From assembly GCF_001276715.1 (NCBI RefSeq), contig NZ_LIUQ01000017.1, forward strand, positions 43,247-107,246: a stretch of 64,000 nucleotides of DNA, read 5' to 3'. Numbering within the stretch: the first letter of the stretch is position 1; each line of letters starts with the position of its first letter. The notes under the pieces are model-generated. The model had not been told where the DNA came from and made no database searches. It worked only from the letters and a program-made list of their open reading frames with translations. The position numbers and the translations under genes are program-made. This DNA is from Planktothricoides sp. SR001 (GTDB lineage: Bacteria > Cyanobacteriota > Cyanobacteriia > Cyanobacteriales > Laspinemataceae). Positions 9,687-19,570 of this stretch are shown here, in pieces.

Positions 9687-10204
9687 GATCCTCGATCCTA
9701 GTTTAGGCATTGATATCTTCTCTTGCTGATTTTCTAGGGATATCCCTAGTGCCATGCCTGTCATCGGATACATCAGCTTCAGACGGTTAACCCCTCCAAG
9801 CATTACACTTTACATTTTAGCTGATAAAAAAAGTCGCTTTTGTGATCTTCTGGATCCAAAACTTTTCAATTTGCTAAAAGCAGATCGGTATTAACTATTG
9901 ATTTCACCGGCAAATTTTCGCGAATTTATCTATCAGAAACCATCTCATATTTGCAAAATTTAATCAGAAAGCTTGAAGGTTTTTAACTTTAAAAAAATTC
10001 AGCCGATCCCATTAGATGAAAATATCTAACCGACGGCTTGGTTCAATTCGGCAAGGGATGAGATGGAATGATTGGGCGAATTGGCGGCTACCTAGGGGCG
10101 ATGAATGATTCAATTTTGGCTTGGGGCGATCGCCCTTGCAGTTAACAGGCAAGAATGTCAGGATAATATGTCAGGATAATACTAATAGAGTTCAATGTAA
10201 TTCC

Positions 10205-11140
10205 GTGTCAGAAAATCGCAATCGCTGGGTAACGGTGCTCGTAATGAGCATTGGATTAATCTCTTTTCTTGGGCTAGGAATAGCTCCCTTTATCCAAGGG
10301 CTGATTGGTTCGGATCCGACCGCCAATCAGACAAAACCTGCTCAAACTCAAACTGTTAATACTTTGCCACGAGAAGAATTAGAAGCACAGGCACGAGGAT
10401 ATGAACTGGTTTTGCAGCGAGAGCCTGATAATGAAACCGCCCTGCAAGGACTATTGGAAGTTAAACTTCAATTGCAAGATTTACCGGGATCGATTGATGT
10501 CTTAGAAAAATTAGTCCGTCTGAAACCAGAGCAAACCAATTATGCGGTGTTATTGGCTCAAGCCAAGGAACAAACCGGCGATCGCGAGGCAGCCGCCCAA
10601 GTTTATCGTCAAATCCTCACCGCTCAACCGGGTAATGCCAATGCTCTGGATGGCATGGTGAAATTGTTGATTGCCGAAAATCGTCCAGAGGCGGCGATCG
10701 GATTGTTACAAGAAACCTTGAAAACCGCTCCTCAAGCAAATCAGATTTCTCCGAACACCATCGATGTGGTTTCCGTGCAAGTGATCTTGGGTCAGGTTTA
10801 CGCCCAGGAAGAACGCTACGCTGAGGCGATCGCGGTTTACGATGAAGCCATGAAAGTGGATCAAAAAGATTTTCGCCCGATCCTGGGCAAAGCCCTCGTC
10901 CTGAAACGCCAAGGTAAAACCGATCAAGCCAGCCAACTGTTTAAAGTTGCCGGAGACTTGTCTCCCGCACAATATCGCGATCAAATTAAACAATTAGCGG
11001 CTCAACCGCCCGTTCCCGCAGCCCCTCCCGCAACTCCATCCGCAACTCCTCCCGCAACTCCTCCCGCAACTCCTCCCGCAACTCCTCCCGGAAATCTACC
11101 CGCGCCACCTTCGGCTCCAGAAAAGCCAGCGTCGCCGTAG
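10205..11140 (+). CDS. Membrane-anchored TPR protein with Ala-Thr-Pro-Pro tail
   Basis: A 311-residue protein with one N-terminal membrane helix (about residues 10-30), then four to five tetratricopeptide repeats (about 65-265; for example AVYDEAMKVDQKDFRPILGKA), then a low-complexity tail of tandem ATPP units. Such proteins usually hold complexes together at the membrane. The frame is open back to a TTG at 10121, but that codon abuts a HIP1 site and has no ribosome site; I prefer the GTG at 10205, which places the helix at the N-terminus. The tail is encoded by four tandem 12-bp units at 11041-11088, so its length is likely to vary between strains. Confidence 0.7.
   Translation: MSENRNRWVTVLVMSIGLISFLGLGIAPFIQGLIGSDPTANQTKPAQTQTVNTLPREELEAQARGYELVLQREPDNETALQGLLEVKLQLQDLPGSIDVLEKLVRLKPEQTNYAVLLAQAKEQTGDREAAAQVYRQILTAQPGNANALDGMVKLLIAENRPEAAIGLLQETLKTAPQANQISPNTIDVVSVQVILGQVYAQEERYAEAIAVYDEAMKVDQKDFRPILGKALVLKRQGKTDQASQLFKVAGDLSPAQYRDQIKQLAAQPPVPAAPPATPSATPPATPPATPPATPPGNLPAPPSAPEKPASP
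11041..11088 (+). repeat. 12-bp in-frame tandem repeats encoding ATPP units
   Basis: Four consecutive copies of CGCAACTCCTCC inside the end of the TPR gene, each adding four residues. Because the unit is a multiple of three, copy-number change keeps the frame. Confidence 0.9.
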
Positions 11141-11199
11141 AACGGGGGTGTGGGGAGCGGATGGTGCGGGGGAGCCGGGGAAAGAAAGGGTGTGGGGCC

Positions 11200-11450
<251 letters not shown>

Positions 11451-11537
11451 ACCCTGAGCCTGCCGAAGGGCTACGCCCTCATCCCCTCATCCCCTCCGCC
11501 CCTCCGCCCCTCCGCTCCTCTGCACCCCTGCTTCCCA

Positions 11538-12353
11538 TTAGGGCAGTAATTCTACAAAGTCTCGCAAAGCGGCAGAATAGCGATCGCCTGCTACCCACAT
11601 CACCTCATTATGGCCAGCCCCTTCGACCCATAAAGAAAGCTTGGGTTCTTTGGCAGCGGCAAACAATGCCTGTCCGTGCCAAAAGCGCACCACCTCGTCT
11701 TCCCTACCGTGCATCACCAAAACGGGGCAATTAACTTGTTTCATTTTGGCCAAATTTTCAAACTTATCAAAGGGATAAAGGGGGACTTGAGTTAAAGCCC
11801 GGAAAGCACTGACAAAAGCGCTCTCTAAAATCAAACCAGCTACGGGCTGACGGGCGGCCAGATCCACCGAAGGCCCGCCCCCCACGGAACGACCGTAGAT
11901 AATAATTTGATTGGGGGAAATGCCTAAAGTCTGCGTCAAATAATGATAGGCCGCATCAATATCTTGATAACTCTTCGCTACGGTGGGCTGACCCCCCGAA
12001 GTACCATATCCTTGATAGTCATAAGAAAACACGGCAAATCCCATTGCTTGAATTTCTTGGAGCACTGGCAGGATATCCCCCAAGTCTTCCGCATTGCCGT
12101 GGCTGTAGAGGATCGTATATTTGGCTTCATCGTTGGGTAAATATACTGCTGAAATCAACTCCCCGTTGGCCGATTTGAGTTTGAGGATTTCCGAAGTGTC
12201 AGAATAAGTCGCGGGTTGAGGTTGAAAAATCAGGGAATTTGAGAAAAAATAACCCCAAAACCCAATGGCCACATAAACAAAGATGATGGAACGCACTAAC
12301 CGTTGCCAGGAAAAGTCGCCGATCAGCAACTGGCGTAATTTTTTTTTGTTCAT
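11538..12353 (-). CDS. Membrane-anchored alpha/beta hydrolase (BEM46-like)
   Basis: Serine hydrolase of 271 residues with one N-terminal membrane helix (about 18-38) and an alpha/beta-hydrolase domain facing outward. Visible motifs: oxyanion/strand segment ILYSHGNAEDLG, nucleophile elbow GRSVGGGPS, acid DEVVRF-region and a C-terminal GAGHNEV with the catalytic His. This is the pattern of the BEM46/ABHD13 group (COG1073), whose substrates are mostly unknown. An upstream TTG (12386) extends the frame by 11 residues; the ATG at 12353 is preferred. It is divergent from gcvH. Confidence 0.75.
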   Translation of the reverse strand: MNKKKLRQLLIGDFSWQRLVRSIIFVYVAIGFWGYFFSNSLIFQPQPATYSDTSEILKLKSANGELISAVYLPNDEAKYTILYSHGNAEDLGDILPVLQEIQAMGFAVFSYDYQGYGTSGGQPTVAKSYQDIDAAYHYLTQTLGISPNQIIIYGRSVGGGPSVDLAARQPVAGLILESAFVSAFRALTQVPLYPFDKFENLAKMKQVNCPVLVMHGREDEVVRFWHGQALFAAAKEPKLSLWVEGAGHNEVMWVAGDRYSAALRDFVELLP

Positions 12354-12626
12354 CTCTGGGCAACTTAGATTTAATTGTTTAGGCAATAATCTTTACGGGG
12401 ATATCTTGGCAATTGTTTTGAGATGACGACAAAGGAAAACCATCCAGGATGATGTAGCAACATAACCGCTAAGTCACCGGCGAACATCTCAGCCCATTCA
12501 CCCAACTTTTGGGTAAATTCTGTGTTGAGATAGTCTTTGTCGATCTGGATCTGGTTCTAGATGCGATCGCACAAAAAACTAATCCCCAATTAATCCCCAA
12601 TTAATCATTATACAGAGGAAAAAAAC

Positions 12627-13019
12627 ATGGCTTTGGAATACCCAGAAGACCTGAAATACCTAGACACCCATGAATATGTCCGACTCGATGGCGAAATTGC
12701 CACCATTGGCATCAGTGCCTATGCCATTGACCAACTCGGTGACATTGTGTTTGTCGAGTTGCCGGAAGATGGTGATGCCATAAAAAAAGGTGAAAGCTTT
12801 GGCAGCATTGAGTCGGTGAAAGCGGTAGAAGAGATGTATGCCCCCATATCTGGGACGGTGATTTCTCGCAACCAAGCAGTGATTGATGGGCCGGAGATTT
12901 TTAGTGAAGATCCTTATGGAGAAGGTTGGTTACTCAAAGTTCGGATTACGAATGAAGATGAATTGCAAGATGCCTTAACTGCGAGTGAGTATAGAGAACA
13001 AGTAGAAGGGGAAGCATAA
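12627..13019 (+). CDS. gcvH: Glycine cleavage system H protein
   Basis: Lipoyl carrier of the glycine cleavage complex (130 residues, normal length). It shuttles the aminomethyl group between GcvP, GcvT and the dehydrogenase, essential for photorespiratory glycine in cyanobacteria. The lipoylation motif [12 protein letters not shown] puts the lipoyl-lysine at Lys65. ATG preceded by AGAGGAAA. gcvP and gcvT are not nearby, and a strong terminator follows at 13058, so this is a single-gene unit. No glycine riboswitch is evident in the 270-base gap upstream. Confidence 0.95.
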   Translation: MALEYPEDLKYLDTHEYVRLDGEIATIGISAYAIDQLGDIVFVELPEDGDAIKKGESFGSIESVKAVEEMYAPISGTVISRNQAVIDGPEIFSEDPYGEGWLLKVRITNEDELQDALTASEYREQVEGEA

Positions 13020-13057
13020 GTCCAGGAGTACCGGGCTGAGTGACGGTTTTTTTGGCC

Positions 13058-13083
13058 ATCGCGCTACCAGTCGGTAGCGCGAT
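13058..13083 (+). terminator. Intrinsic terminator of gcvH
   Basis: Perfect 11-bp stem ATCGCGCTACC / GGTAGCGCGAT with a four-base AGTC loop, followed by TTTTTGTT. It lies 39 bases past the gcvH stop, a textbook rho-independent terminator. Confidence 0.9.
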
Positions 13084-13115
13084 TTTTGTTATTTGTTATT
13101 CGTTAGTGCGGTTTT

Positions 13116-13256
13116 TATTGGATGAAGTACAGAGGTTTTCAAAGATTCCCGCCTTTACCCCCGCGAAGGCGCGAAGCCTGCGCGAAGCGCGCTTAGGCCG
13201 CCATCGGCTGTTCGGGACAGGTTTTTTTGTACTTCATAACTCCGAAAATTGCTATA
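13116..13256 (+). repeat. GAAGTAC element (MITE-like dispersed repeat), copy 1
   Basis: Begins TTTTTATTGGATGAAGTACAG and ends TTTGTACTTCATAACTCCG...TGCTATA, so the ends carry inverted GAAGTAC/GTACTTC. The same ends and order recur at 28112-28195 and 30605-30691. In this copy the central GGATTCCCGCGCGGGAATGA palindrome is interrupted by a CGCGAAGGCGCGAAGC-rich insert of about 55 bases. Confidence 0.7.
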
Positions 13257-13300
13257 TTCCCTCCCACCAACAAATAACAAACAACAAACAACAAATAACC

Positions 13301-14140
13301 TTAATTTTCCAGATCGTTGAGATTAAAGATAAATGGCACACTGCTGGATTTATCTCCCATAATCAAAACTTTCGGCATTTGAGCGCCCCCTTCCCGCCAC
13401 GCTTGGATCGCTTCTTTCTGGAGTACCAATTGACCCCCTTGGGCTTTCAGGGTTTCAGCTAATAGTTTTTGCGCCTCAGCTTTTCCTTTGGCGCGATTAA
13501 TTTCTGCTTGGGCTTCTTGTTCCGCCTCTTGAGCAATATACACCGCTCGTTGAGCTTGTTGCTCGGCAATTTGTTTTTCTTCAACAGCGCGAGCAAAGTC
13601 TTTGGAAAAATTTAAATCAACCACACTGGTATCCAGGACAATAATCCCATATTTATCTAACCGTGCTTCTAAGGCATTATCAAAATCTTGTTTCAGTTGG
13701 CTGCGTTGGGTAATCGATTCTTCGGCAGTCCGCAAAGCTGCGGCAATTTTAAAAGATTCCTGGGTTTGGGGAGCAATAATTTTGGCGACAATATTTTCTA
13801 AAGTCCCCTGAGTTCTTCTAATCGTCACTACTTTGTCTGGATCGAGCCGGAAGTTGATGGCAAATCTGGCGGTCAGTTCTTGCAGGTCTTTGGTAGAACT
13901 TTGGGCAGGAACTTCAAATTTTTGCACGGTGACATCATAAATATCGACGGTGGAAATAAACGGCGGTTTGAGGTGAATTCCTTCTAGTAACGCCCCATCT
14001 TGGGCTTTGCCTAAAATTCTGATCACTCCCGCTTCACCGGGGTCAATAATTACAAAAGAACTCAAACTAAGCAGAATTAATAATCCGGTAATCATTCCGG
14101 CTACTAATAAGGAGAAACTTTGGTTGTAAGAATTTTTCAT
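13301..14140 (-). CDS. phb1: Prohibitin-family (SPFH) membrane protein
   Basis: SPFH/band-7 protein, 279 residues, close to the length of Synechocystis Phb1. One N-terminal membrane helix (residues 8-30) is followed by the SPFH domain (VIIDPGEAGVIRILGKAQDG) and a long Ala/Glu/Gln-rich coiled coil (about 180-245) that mediates ring formation. Prohibitins organise membrane microdomains and help stabilise membrane proteins; in cyanobacteria the exact role is unsettled. The frame extends to an ATG at 14221, adding a hydrophobic stretch not typical of the family; the ATG at 14140 matches family N-termini (MKNSYNQS). Confidence 0.8.
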   Translation of the reverse strand: MKNSYNQSFSLLVAGMITGLLILLSLSSFVIIDPGEAGVIRILGKAQDGALLEGIHLKPPFISTVDIYDVTVQKFEVPAQSSTKDLQELTARFAINFRLDPDKVVTIRRTQGTLENIVAKIIAPQTQESFKIAAALRTAEESITQRSQLKQDFDNALEARLDKYGIIVLDTSVVDLNFSKDFARAVEEKQIAEQQAQRAVYIAQEAEQEAQAEINRAKGKAEAQKLLAETLKAQGGQLVLQKEAIQAWREGGAQMPKVLIMGDKSSSVPFIFNLNDLEN

Positions 14141-14399
14141 GGAACGTTTTTTTCTGATAATTTTGCTGAGAATTAAGGCCAAAATTTTGGTAATGAACCA
14201 TATGCTAAACAAGCTCCTCATAGAGGGAATCGCTCGCTCGCCCTGATTAGAAATGTTTGGGGTAAGTCTTGACTAATTTGAGCGATCGCACCATTGAAAA
14301 CAAGGCACTTGATTTCACCTAGAAGTCACTGGTTAATAGGTTGCTGGTCATTTTGCCGGTGAGAAATGAATGGGGATGAGCGGCTGTTGCCGCTCGAAG

Positions 14400-14449
14400 T
14401 TTTCCACAGACGGGATGAATTTTCCACAGATTTTTTTGAGTTTTCCACA
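14400..14449 (+). other. Three DnaA-box-like sites
   Basis: TTTTCCACA occurs in the same orientation at 14400-14408, 14420-14428 and 14441-14449, that is every 20-21 bases, about two helical turns. TTTTCCACA is the DnaA box reported for Synechococcus elongatus. They lie in the 509-base gap between the prohibitin gene and guaA, next to the iterons at 14497-14560. This could be a DnaA-binding locus (origin, titration or regulatory site) or a chance short repeat. Confidence 0.5.
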
Positions 14450-14496
14450 AAAGAGCAAAACCGACAAACCAGGAAAGAGCGATCGCCGAAATCATG

Positions 14497-14560
14497 CACC
14501 AAAATCGGCACCAAAATCATGCACCAAAATCATGCACCAAAATCATGCACCAAAATCATG
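14497..14560 (+). repeat. 13-bp iterons beside the DnaA-box-like sites
   Basis: One 12-base variant (CACCAAAATCGG) and four perfect CACCAAAATCATG units without gaps. A HIP1-like site GCGATCGC lies about 10 bases before the array. Directly repeated units of this size next to DnaA boxes resemble replication-origin iterons, but simple tandem repeats are common in this genome. Confidence 0.75.
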
Positions 14561-14649
14561 GAGATGATTAAGGGTTAATACTCATCGCCTCAATGGAGAT
14601 GAATTGAGGCGATCGCCCGCAACCCGTTGGCTGAGTCACTAATCAAGAA

Positions 14650-16281
14650 TTATTCCCATTCAATCGTTCCCGGTGGCTTAGAGGTGATGTCATAAACCAC
14701 CCGGTTGACCCCTGGAACTTCATTCACAATTCGGTTAGAAATAGTTTCCAAGAAATCATAAGGAACGCGAGACCAGTCAGCGGTCATGCCATCTTCACTG
14801 GAAACAAAGCGCAGCACAATGGGATAAGCATAAGTGCGCTGATCTCCCATCACACCCACACTGCGGATCGGCAGCAAAACCGCGAAGGCTTGCCAAAATT
14901 TGCTGTACATTCCTTGTCGGTTAATTTCTTGTCGGACAATGTGATCCGCATCCCGGAGAATTTCCAGTCGTTCTTCGGTGACTTCACCGAGGATCCGAAT
15001 GGCCAATCCTGGGCCGGGGAAAGGATGACGGTTGATAATTTCTTCCGGTAAACCGATGGATTTGCCCACTTTCCGCACTTCATCTTTAAATAGTTTGCGT
15101 AAGGGTTCAATCAGCTTGAAGCGCAAATCTTTGGGTAAACCGCCGACATTATGGTGGCTTTTAATTTTTACCGCCACTCGTTCGCCGGTTTTGGGGTCAA
15201 CATTGGTATCGGCAGATTCAATCACATCGGGATAGAGGGTTCCTTGGGCCAGATAGTCAAAGGGGCCAAGGCGTTTGGATTCTTCTTCAAAGACGCGGAT
15301 AAACTCATGGCCAATGCGCTTGCGTTTTTCTTCGGGATCGGTGATTCCGGCAATTTTGACTAAGAAGCGATCGCGGGCTTTGACGTGAACCACGGGAATA
15401 TGAAATTGTTCCTGAAACAATTTGACCAACCGTTCTGGTTCATTCTTCCGCATAAACCCTTGGTCAATAAACATACAAGTTAGCTGATCGCCGATCGCCT
15501 TATGCAGCAAAAAGGCCAAGGTACTGGAATCAACCCCTCCAGACAAGGCCAATAAAACCCGCTTGTCTCCGACTTTGGCGCGAATTTCCCGAGTCGCTTG
15601 CTCCACAAATGCGGCCATTGTCCAGGTGGGTTCGCATTCACAAATATGATAGACAAAGTTGCGGATCAAGGCTTGACCGCCAATAGAATGCACCACTTCA
15701 GGATGGAATTGAACCCCGTAGAGTTGTTTTTCGTGATGGGCGATCGCCGCACAAGGGGTATTTTCTGTATGAGCTAAAACCTCAAATCCTTCGGGCAGTT
15801 GCTTCACGGAGTCCGCATGACTCATCCACATCGTTGCCCCATCTTCCACATTGGTGAGCAAATCCGTAGGATCGTCAATTAACAAAGAGGCTTTACCATA
15901 CTCACCTCTGTCTGCCCGTTCCACGATGCCCCCTAATTGTTGAACCATCAACTGCATCCCGTAGCAGACTCCCAGAATAGGAATCTCCAAGTCCCAAATC
16001 CCTGGATCGCACTGAGGGGCGTTGGCATCGTAAACGGAATTTGGCCCGCCAGACAGAATAATCCCTTGAGGATTTAGTTGTTTGATTTGTGAAACCGTAG
16101 TTCGGTAGGATAAAACTTCCGAATACACCTGTGTTTCCCGAATTCGTCGGGCAATTAACTCGGAATATTGAGAGCCAAAATCTAAAATCACCAGCATCTG
16201 GCGACTAAGTGATTCCAGGTCTGACTCGTTGACGATCGATTCCTGCTGAGGAGTTGGTTGAGTAGATGTTTGTGCAATCAC
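14650..16281 (-). CDS. guaA: GMP synthase (glutamine-hydrolysing)
   Basis: Converts XMP, ATP and glutamine to GMP, the last step of guanine nucleotide synthesis. 543 residues: class I glutamine amidotransferase domain with nucleophile Cys106 in GVCYGMQL and the HPEVVHS histidine pair, then the ATP-pyrophosphatase domain (P-loop ALSGGVDSS) and the C-terminal dimerisation domain ending PPGTIEWE, the universal GuaA C-terminus. The frame is open to a TTG at 16338, but the GTG at 16281 has AAGGG nine bases upstream and gives a length like Synechocystis GuaA. Monocistronic; an 886-base gene-free region lies upstream. Confidence 0.95.
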   Translation of the reverse strand: MIAQTSTQPTPQQESIVNESDLESLSRQMLVILDFGSQYSELIARRIRETQVYSEVLSYRTTVSQIKQLNPQGIILSGGPNSVYDANAPQCDPGIWDLEIPILGVCYGMQLMVQQLGGIVERADRGEYGKASLLIDDPTDLLTNVEDGATMWMSHADSVKQLPEGFEVLAHTENTPCAAIAHHEKQLYGVQFHPEVVHSIGGQALIRNFVYHICECEPTWTMAAFVEQATREIRAKVGDKRVLLALSGGVDSSTLAFLLHKAIGDQLTCMFIDQGFMRKNEPERLVKLFQEQFHIPVVHVKARDRFLVKIAGITDPEEKRKRIGHEFIRVFEEESKRLGPFDYLAQGTLYPDVIESADTNVDPKTGERVAVKIKSHHNVGGLPKDLRFKLIEPLRKLFKDEVRKVGKSIGLPEEIINRHPFPGPGLAIRILGEVTEERLEILRDADHIVRQEINRQGMYSKFWQAFAVLLPIRSVGVMGDQRTYAYPIVLRFVSSEDGMTADWSRVPYDFLETISNRIVNEVPGVNRVVYDITSKPPGTIEWE

Positions 16282-17167
16282 GGCGAAATCCCTTAAAAAG
16301 ACGGATTTGGATATTGTCGAGGGCAAAAATTTAGGCAAATTATCCGGCGCTAAAAATTTGCTAAACGATCAATGATGGATCGTGTTGGATCAAGTGGGTC
16401 AATGGTACGGTTGTGTTTTCGGTTTCGATTGACCAGGGGCAGAGTTGAGCAACCTCTATGAACGGCAATTCAGGAATTTGCCTAAGACCCTAAGATCCCT
16501 ATGGCAACATTTCTGGATCCAACAATCTTTGCAGAAATTTTTCGGCCATCGATTCAGGCTTTTATCAGGCTTTTAGGGTCGAATTTCTGTAAAGATTGAT
16601 GAAATTCCTGATAACTTCAACTTTCAATTTATGTTGCCTAGATTAGCATAGTTGTGGCGGTAATGCCTCTCATCTTTTGCTTTTAATTATAATTTGGCTC
16701 TAATTTGGCTCTAATTTAGCTATAATTTGGCGGCGAGGATGACGATTAAATCATAGGCAACCGGCTTGAACTTCCCCGTTGCTGTGGATGGGAATGTAAT
16801 CGAGCGATCGCCCGACTCAACAATGGGGCGATCTCGCCGATCAGGGGCATGAAAATTGACCCCAATTTGATCAATTTCATCCAGCCCTCGATACAAATAT
16901 TTAAAAATTGTTGACATTTTCTTAAATTAATGCTATTGCAATTCGACCGATTTGGCGATTGTGAGCGATCGCCCCGAATCGATGGTTGGCTGGTTATATC
17001 TCCGCTTAAATATCAGTTATGGTAACGCTGGGATCCAGTCGGGCGGTTCCTAAGCTGGGCAATTGCGGACAAGGGGATAAATCTTGTTATCTTAGCAGAC
17101 AGAGGCTCATCAAATTTCCACCTGCGGATCGGCGGTCAGTTTCACCAAAATAGGAGCGAATCAAACA
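16282..17167. other. Long intergenic region between guaA and the GHL10 gene
   Basis: Both flanking genes read outwards, so this holds two promoters. I see several partial repeats of TAATTTGGCTC around 16690-16730, HIP1 sites, and a 65-codon ATG frame on the minus strand at 16720-16917 with no recognisable family. The last 20 bases carry TAGGAGCG, the likely ribosome site for the next gene. Nothing else stands out. Confidence 0.4.
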
Positions 17168-18310
17168 ATGGAAATACGCGGCATTTGGCTAACGAATACC
17201 GACAGCCAAGTTCTCACCTCTAAAGATAAAATCACCGAAGCAATGGAATTCCTCGCGGAAACTGGATTTAATGTGGTATTTCCCGTGGTTTGGAACCAAG
17301 GATACACCCTCTATCCTTCCCAAATAATGCAGGAAGCTTTCGGCTACAAAATCTTACCAAAATTTCAAGATCGTGACCCCCTGGGGGAACTGTGCGAAGC
17401 CGCCAAAAAAGTAGGATTAGCAGTGATTCCTTGGTTTGAATATGGCTTTGCTTGTTCCTATCGGCAAAAAGGCGGCAAAATCTTGCAAGCAAAACCTCAC
17501 TGGGCAGCCCGCGATCGCGACGGAAATCTCTTGAGCAAAAATGGCTTTGAATGGATGAATGCCTTTGACATCGAAGTGCAACATTTCCTCAGTTCATTAG
17601 TTTTAGAGGTGGCCAAGAATTATCCCATTGATGGCATCCAAGGAGATGATAGAATGCCAGCCCTCCCCAGTGCAGGAGGCTACGATCAAAACACCATTCA
17701 AGCCTATCGCCAAGTCTTCGACTGTGACCCCCCAGAAAATCCTTACGATGCTCGTTGGATCCAATGGAGATCGGATATTTTAACCAACTTTTTATCCAGG
17801 CTTTACCAAAATCTTAAACAAGTCAACCCTAATCTGATTGTTTCTTTATCCCCGAATATCTATAAATGGTGTTTAGATGAATATTTACAAGACTCGAAAA
17901 CTTGGTTAAATCGTAACTTAGTCGATCTGATTCATCCCCAAGTTTATCGCCGAGATTTAGCCAGCTATAAACGCACCATCAGCTATATCACCAAATTAGA
18001 ATATAAATCGGCACATTTGCCGAGGTTGTCGCCGGGAATTTTAATTAAAATCGGCAACTATCGCATTTCCGAATCAGACTTAATCGAAGCCATTGCCTTT
18101 AATCGATACTGTGGTGTCTCTGGAGAAGTCTTATTTTTCTATGAAGGCTTACGAGAAAATAATAATGCCTTAGCCAAAGCCCTGGGTTCAGGCCCCTACT
18201 TACATCCCGCGCAATTTCCCTCGATTAATGATTTAGAGAAATTGGTGCAGCAAAAACAGTCGCAATCAATCTTCAGCAAAGTCATAAATCATATGAAGGA
18301 TTTGATTTAA
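17168..18310 (+). CDS. Glycoside-hydrolase-like family 10 (GHL10, PF02638) protein
   Basis: A 380-residue protein with the TIM-barrel fold of the GHL10/DUF187 family. Visible family segments: EIRGIWLTNTDSQVL at the start, VFPVVWNQGYTLYPS (residues 39-53), IPWFEYGF, DGIQGDDRM with the acidic residues expected for a carbohydrate-active centre (about 157-165), and LIHPQVYRRD. Related proteins hydrolyse or bind envelope glycans, for example DigH (YngK) acting on denuded peptidoglycan. There is no signal peptide, so it may act in the cytoplasm or be exported otherwise. ATG with TAGGAG upstream. Confidence 0.8.
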   Translation: MEIRGIWLTNTDSQVLTSKDKITEAMEFLAETGFNVVFPVVWNQGYTLYPSQIMQEAFGYKILPKFQDRDPLGELCEAAKKVGLAVIPWFEYGFACSYRQKGGKILQAKPHWAARDRDGNLLSKNGFEWMNAFDIEVQHFLSSLVLEVAKNYPIDGIQGDDRMPALPSAGGYDQNTIQAYRQVFDCDPPENPYDARWIQWRSDILTNFLSRLYQNLKQVNPNLIVSLSPNIYKWCLDEYLQDSKTWLNRNLVDLIHPQVYRRDLASYKRTISYITKLEYKSAHLPRLSPGILIKIGNYRISESDLIEAIAFNRYCGVSGEVLFFYEGLRENNNALAKALGSGPYLHPAQFPSINDLEKLVQQKQSQSIFSKVINHMKDLI

Positions 18311-18347
18311 CGCTTTCATTGACCTTGACCAATTTTATTCTGTCCCA

Positions 18348-19424
18348 TCAATTTGCCTTATAAGCTAATTTTTCCCCCAACCAATTAATCAATTTCGGCA
18401 GTTGAATTTCTGCGAGATAGGATAAAACAATCAAGGTCAGGAAGCTCAGGCATAAATCTGGCCAAGGCATTCGACCCTGGTCGTGAAAATTTCTCAGTCC
18501 CCACTGCACCAAGAGCGGATAATGTAAAACATATAAGCCATAAGAAATGGGGTAGACTTGGTTAAAGATACTCAGCAGGGGCTTAAAAAACCATTGCCAG
18601 TTGATTTTAAATGCCCCCATACTGATTAACAAGAAAATTAACCCTATCAAAAAATGCCGAAAAATCAAAAAAGGATAATGACCCAATTTAATGGTTGACC
18701 AGCTAAAAATTGGCAGTCCGGTGACGATGACCATCACGGCGATCGCGATTAAACAGTTTCGAGTATGATGCAGGGTTATTTTCTGATGTTTTAAATAAAT
18801 AAATCCTAACTCAACCCCCAACCATTCTAAGATAAAATAAGTCAAGATTAAACATATTTGATTCGGATGTATTGAATAAATTACATAAGCAGATACGGAA
18901 ATCAGCAACACCCAATAAATTCGCTTTTCATTTTTAGGCAATAACCGATACAATGGGTAAACTAACAGATAAAACCACCATTGATAAGAAAGTGACCATA
19001 AAGGCAAGTTGCCCAAAAATGGGTAAAACCAAGTTCCCGGTTTAACACTGCCGAAATCTTGCAATAAAAGTAAATTTCCTATCAAATGTTGCCAGGTAAA
19101 AAGCTTAGATAAACTGCCGGTAAAATAGCCGATAAAACCGGAAACCAGCAGTGAAAAAATGAAAGGAATGTAAATTCGCTGAAATCTTTTGATTAAAAAT
19201 TCTTTAAAAGAAGCATATTTTTTTGCCAAAGAAAAAAATATTAAAAATCCACTCATTAAAAAAAAACCAATCACCACTTCTTGCCCCAATGAGGCGATCA
19301 GCTTGACCGGGAACGGCACGATGTCTAGATGATATAAATTAATTGTGAAATTATGAAAAACAATATAAACACAAAAAAAACCTCTAATTTGATTGAGGAT
19401 TTGAAAATCAAATGATTTTTGCAT
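18348..19424 (-). CDS. Acyltransferase 3 family membrane protein
   Basis: Integral membrane O-acyltransferase, 358 residues with about ten hydrophobic helices, family PF01757 (OafA/NodX/OpgC). The N-terminus LNQIRGFFCVYIVFHNF carries the family's arginine and histidine, and SGFLIFFSLAKKY follows the second helix. Such enzymes acetylate or succinylate exported polysaccharides or lipids. No SGNH domain is fused. It converges with the GHL10 gene with a gap of only 37 bases; a shared role in envelope glycan modification is possible but not shown. Confidence 0.8.
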   Translation of the reverse strand: MQKSFDFQILNQIRGFFCVYIVFHNFTINLYHLDIVPFPVKLIASLGQEVVIGFFLMSGFLIFFSLAKKYASFKEFLIKRFQRIYIPFIFSLLVSGFIGYFTGSLSKLFTWQHLIGNLLLLQDFGSVKPGTWFYPFLGNLPLWSLSYQWWFYLLVYPLYRLLPKNEKRIYWVLLISVSAYVIYSIHPNQICLILTYFILEWLGVELGFIYLKHQKITLHHTRNCLIAIAVMVIVTGLPIFSWSTIKLGHYPFLIFRHFLIGLIFLLISMGAFKINWQWFFKPLLSIFNQVYPISYGLYVLHYPLLVQWGLRNFHDQGRMPWPDLCLSFLTLIVLSYLAEIQLPKLINWLGEKLAYKAN

Positions 19425-19570
19425 AAGAATTAAGCATCTGTGAATTTGGCGATCTATTTGTCAACAAAAACACCACAAAGGCAGGACACAAAGAGAAATA
19501 AAGAGACATAAAGAAAAATAAAGATAATCTGTTGTGTGTTGTCTGGGTCTTTGTGGTGATTCCAGATTGA

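Larger units (their letters stand above)
9146..10204. other. Kilobase-long intergenic region with repeats
   Basis: No convincing gene on either strand. Short open frames at 9209-9427 and 9534-9803 (minus) are made of repeat sequence. Contents: a copy of the GTTCGCGAAGCGG dispersed repeat (9318-9346), a tandem 13-mer array (9635-9686), and an AT-rich stretch 9820-10020 that could hold the promoter of the TPR gene. The dispersed repeat also occurs at 30.2 and 32.3 kb. Confidence 0.5.

Noticed and set aside
9209..9803. Two minus-strand frames of 72 and 89 codons
   Set aside because: Built from the GCGAAGCGG repeat and the 13-mer tandem array; no family.
12371..12556. Open minus-strand frame reading FTQKLGEWAEMFAGDLAVML
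   Set aside because: Protein-like composition, but no start codon at a sensible place and no family; possibly an old gene remnant.
12421..12626. Glycine riboswitch upstream of gcvH
   Set aside because: I could not find the paired aptamer core or its conserved loops; only ordinary AT-rich leader.
13040..13462. 140-codon plus frame after gcvH
   Set aside because: Starts inside the gcvH terminator, runs through a dispersed repeat and antisense to the prohibitin gene.
16720..16917. 65-codon minus-strand frame
   Set aside because: No recognisable family, no ribosome site, overlaps a HIP1 site and short tandem repeats; could be real but unsupported.
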